This document shows, piece by piece, positions 21,472 through 23,114 of a stretch of DNA of 23,114 nt. The stretch lies in the NCBI GenBank assembly GCA_002307095.1, contig DBTO01000252.1:1-23114 (forward strand). Reading direction: 5' to 3'. Made by a program: the position numbers and the translations under genes. Numbering within the stretch: position 1 is the stretch's first letter; each line of letters opens with the position of its first letter. Under the pieces are notes generated by a model. It worked only from the letters and a program-made list of their open reading frames with translations, did not search any database and was not told the origin of the DNA. Source of the DNA: Sulfurospirillum sp. UBA1314 (GTDB taxonomy: Bacteria > Campylobacterota > Campylobacteria > Campylobacterales > Sulfurospirillaceae).

Positions 21472-22463
21472 TAGGCATCATCTCTTTCTTTGTAAATATT
21501 CATAGAAGCGCAATGCAAGCTTCCGTGCTCTCGAATCAGCATAGAGGATTCGATGCCAACAACTTCACGATCCGGAAAACAGCGCTCAAAAGTTGCTAAA
21601 ACTTCTGCATCGTAGGCGTCTGAGTAGGTTGGAACCAGCACGGCGTTATTGATGAGCACGAAGTTCATGTAGGTTGCTGGGATGCGGTGATTATTAAAGT
21701 ATTTCGCTGAGGGAAGGGGGAGCGGAAGCAGATGAAACTCTGTTTTTTGCAGCTCTTTTTCCATCTTGCGAAGCTCTTTGTAGTGCTCATCTTTTTTATC
21801 GTAGCATTTGACGTACGCGATGGTGTTTTTGTTGATGAAACGAGCCAATGTGTCGATGTGCGAATCGGTGTCATCGCCCATGAGTGCGCCGTGTTCTAAG
21901 ATAATGAGCTCTTTAAGCCCAAAAAGTTCCATCAGTGTTTTTTTGATCTTCTTTTTGGAAAGATGGGCGTTTCGGTTCTCTTCAAACAGGCAATAGGCGG
22001 TTGAGAGCATCACGCCTTGCCCATTGCTGTCGATGCTTCCGCCCTCCAATACAAAGTCCAAGCTTTTGAGTTTGCCTTCCAAATAGCCTTCTTCAAAAAG
22101 TTGCTTCGTAATTGTGTTGTCCAAATTGGCTTCAAATTTATTGCCCCATGCGTTAAAGATGAAGTCGTAGGTGCGGCGTTTATGGTTTTTGTAGATGTTG
22201 ATGCCGCCAAAATCGCGAATCCACGTATCATTCGTTGGCAGTTGAATCAGTTCGATATTTTGTAAATTGGGCAGTGAAGTTGCCAGCGTTGTTTTGTCTT
22301 CACAAATGACCATGCACTTTTGAAAGCGTGCAATCGTTGCGATAAAGCTCAAGTAGGTTTGATGAATCTCTTTAATGGAGTGTGCCCAGTCGCTCTCTTT
22401 TGGAGGGAAAACGACGAGTAGTGCTTCTTGCTCTTCCCATTCGGCAGGTATTCGGATTTTCAT
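21471..22463 (-). CDS. aguA: Agmatine deiminase
   Basis: A 330-aa cytoplasmic enzyme of the peptidylarginine-deiminase-like fold that would hydrolyse agmatine to N-carbamoylputrescine and ammonia, feeding AguB. Key motifs are IPAEWEEQEA near the start, NDTWIRDFGG (78-87), LEGGSIDSNGQG (139-150), DTDSHIDTLARF (198-209) and the catalytic cysteine in GSLHCASMN (C318). It is somewhat shorter than plant and Pseudomonas AguA (about 365-380) but carries the whole active site. ATG 22463 has GGGAG 8 nt upstream and lies behind an extended -10 promoter; a start 11 codons earlier would begin in the promoter-proximal leader. It heads a two-gene unit with the CDF transporter. Confidence 0.88.
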   Translation of the reverse strand: MKIRIPAEWEEQEALLVVFPPKESDWAHSIKEIHQTYLSFIATIARFQKCMVICEDKTTLATSLPNLQNIELIQLPTNDTWIRDFGGINIYKNHKRRTYDFIFNAWGNKFEANLDNTITKQLFEEGYLEGKLKSLDFVLEGGSIDSNGQGVMLSTAYCLFEENRNAHLSKKKIKKTLMELFGLKELIILEHGALMGDDTDSHIDTLARFINKNTIAYVKCYDKKDEHYKELRKMEKELQKTEFHLLPLPLPSAKYFNNHRIPATYMNFVLINNAVLVPTYSDAYDAEVLATFERCFPDREVVGIESSMLIREHGSLHCASMNIYKERDDA

Positions 22464-22496
22464 GGTGTCACTCCCTGTAGCGTAGGTTTGAGTCAA

Positions 22497-22505
22497 ATTA
22501 TACCA
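22497..22505 (-). promoter_or_regulatory. Extended -10 promoter of aguA
   Basis: Minus strand reads TGGTATAAT, a TGnTATAAT extended -10 box, about 35 nt upstream of the aguA ATG. No clear -35 box is needed or seen. Confidence 0.6.
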
Positions 22506-22564
22506 AAAATGGCTTGTATCTCCTTTTTTGGGGAGAATGTAGGTAAAATAGAGTCTTCAAAAGT

Positions 22565-22576
22565 TTTACATGTAAA
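22565..22576. repeat. TTTACATGTAAA palindrome, copy 14
   Basis: Perfect 12-mer whose last three bases form the start of the AAAGGA ribosome site of the downstream sensor gene. Confidence 0.9.
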
Positions 22577-22584
22577 GGATTTTT

Positions 22585-23114
22585 TTGCTCCAAAAACGAA
22601 AAGACACCAAAAGCATTAACCAAATTAATTTCATGGCAATTCTTTTTGCAGGCGTTTTTGCGTTTATCTCCGCATGTTTGGTCATCGTCAATGAGTACAT
22701 CGATTTTCAAAAAGAGATCAAAATCATCGAAGAGAATTACATTCAAACACAGCAAAACAGTGCAGAAGCCCAACTACTTCTGCTGCATAACATCACGCAG
22801 TACCGTTTTTCTCAAAGCCAAGGGCTTTCCAAAGAGCAAATCTATCAAAAACTCAAAGAAGATATGAAAGCACTCATTCCTTCAAGTGATGGGCAAAATT
22901 ATCTTTTTTTAGAACTCAACTCGGGGAAAGTGCTCTACCGAAGTGCAGAATTGCCGATGGAAGATGTGGGCAAAGACATCGTTGTTACGGAGCGTTATGC
23001 GCCATTGGATCTCATTTTGGGCAGTGGCGTGAGTACGCACAATGTCGAAAATGTACTGGAACAGAAGAAGAAAGCGTATCAAGACAAGATCATCAATTTT
23101 GTGCTAAAAATCTA
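22585..23114 (+). CDS. Membrane sensor protein, N-terminal part (runs off the window)
   Basis: I read this frame by hand. It is open from TTG at 22585 to the right edge (176 codons plus 2 nt) without a stop. AAAGGA (22574-22579) precedes the TTG by 5 nt, which favours it over the ATG at 22633. A positively charged start (QKRKDTK) is followed by a membrane span at about 17-36. Next come a Gln/Glu-rich helical segment and a probable periplasmic Cache-type sensor (QNYLFLELNSGKVLYRS, then MEDVGKDI). This is the layout of histidine kinases, diguanylate cyclases and chemoreceptors; the output domain lies outside the window, so the type cannot be named. A possible -10 (TAAAAT, 22544-22549) lies upstream. 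The neighbour aguA is divergent. Confidence 0.65.
   Translation, partial: MLQKRKDTKSINQINFMAILFAGVFAFISACLVIVNEYIDFQKEIKIIEENYIQTQQNSAEAQLLLLHNITQYRFSQSQGLSKEQIYQKLKEDMKALIPSSDGQNYLFLELNSGKVLYRSAELPMEDVGKDIVVTERYAPLDLILGSGVSTHNVENVLEQKKKAYQDKIINFVLKI

Overview
The window looks like chromosomal DNA of a Campylobacterota (epsilonproteobacterial) organism, most likely Sulfurospirillum or a close relative. The evidence is an AT-rich but not extreme composition (about 40% GC in most genes), very tight gene packing with many 1-8 nt overlaps, a PgbA-type N-terminal domain protein and a Csd3/Pgp3-type peptidoglycan hydrolase typical of the group, TTG starts, and an anaerobe-style iron kit (FeoAB plus a radical SAM enzyme). 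The genus is an inference; no rRNA or tRNA gene is present to fix it.

Layout. 1-802 (-): truncated PgbA-like exported protein. 959-3748 (+): M23 peptidase (Csd3-like), CorA Mg2+ channel, NUDT14-like NUDIX hydrolase. 3763-4485 (-): di-Mop molbindin and a 65-aa membrane protein, each behind a promoter region with a ModE-like inverted repeat. 4589-14439 (-): a TonB-dependent iron/metallophore locus. In transcription order it is exbB, exbD, tonB, fecI-type sigma, fecR-type anti-sigma, an orphan addiction-module antitoxin, a signalling TonB-dependent receptor with an STN domain, a periplasmic binding protein, a radical SAM enzyme, an FecCD-type permease and an ABC ATPase. 14608-17177 (-): a two-gene ATPase plus HNH nuclease module resembling Septu (PtuAB) anti-phage systems. 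17232-18104 (-): N-carbamoylputrescine amidase. 18230-20550 (+): feoA-feoB. 20563-22463 (-): FieF-like cation efflux protein and agmatine deiminase. 22585-end (+): start of a membrane sensor.

How the genes fit together. The large minus-strand locus is a self-contained signal-and-uptake pathway. ExbBD/TonB energise the receptor, the receptor's STN domain would talk to FecR and FecI across the envelope, and binding protein, permease and ATPase carry the ligand inward. A radical SAM enzyme, translationally coupled inside the ABC part, may act on the imported ligand. FeoAB imports ferrous iron and the CDF protein may export Fe2+/Zn2+. The two agmatine-to-putrescine enzymes lie about 3.4 kb apart, on either side of the metal genes.

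The most striking unexplained signal is a 12-bp perfect palindrome, TTTACATGTAAA. Its 10-bp core occurs 13 times exactly and once with one mismatch in 23 kb, both between genes and inside unrelated coding sequences. It clusters around the ATPase-HNH module and directly behind stop codons. No tRNA, rRNA, insertion sequence, CRISPR array or origin was seen, and no gene-free stretch exceeds 300 bases; the longest is the leader of the TonB receptor (10947-11165).
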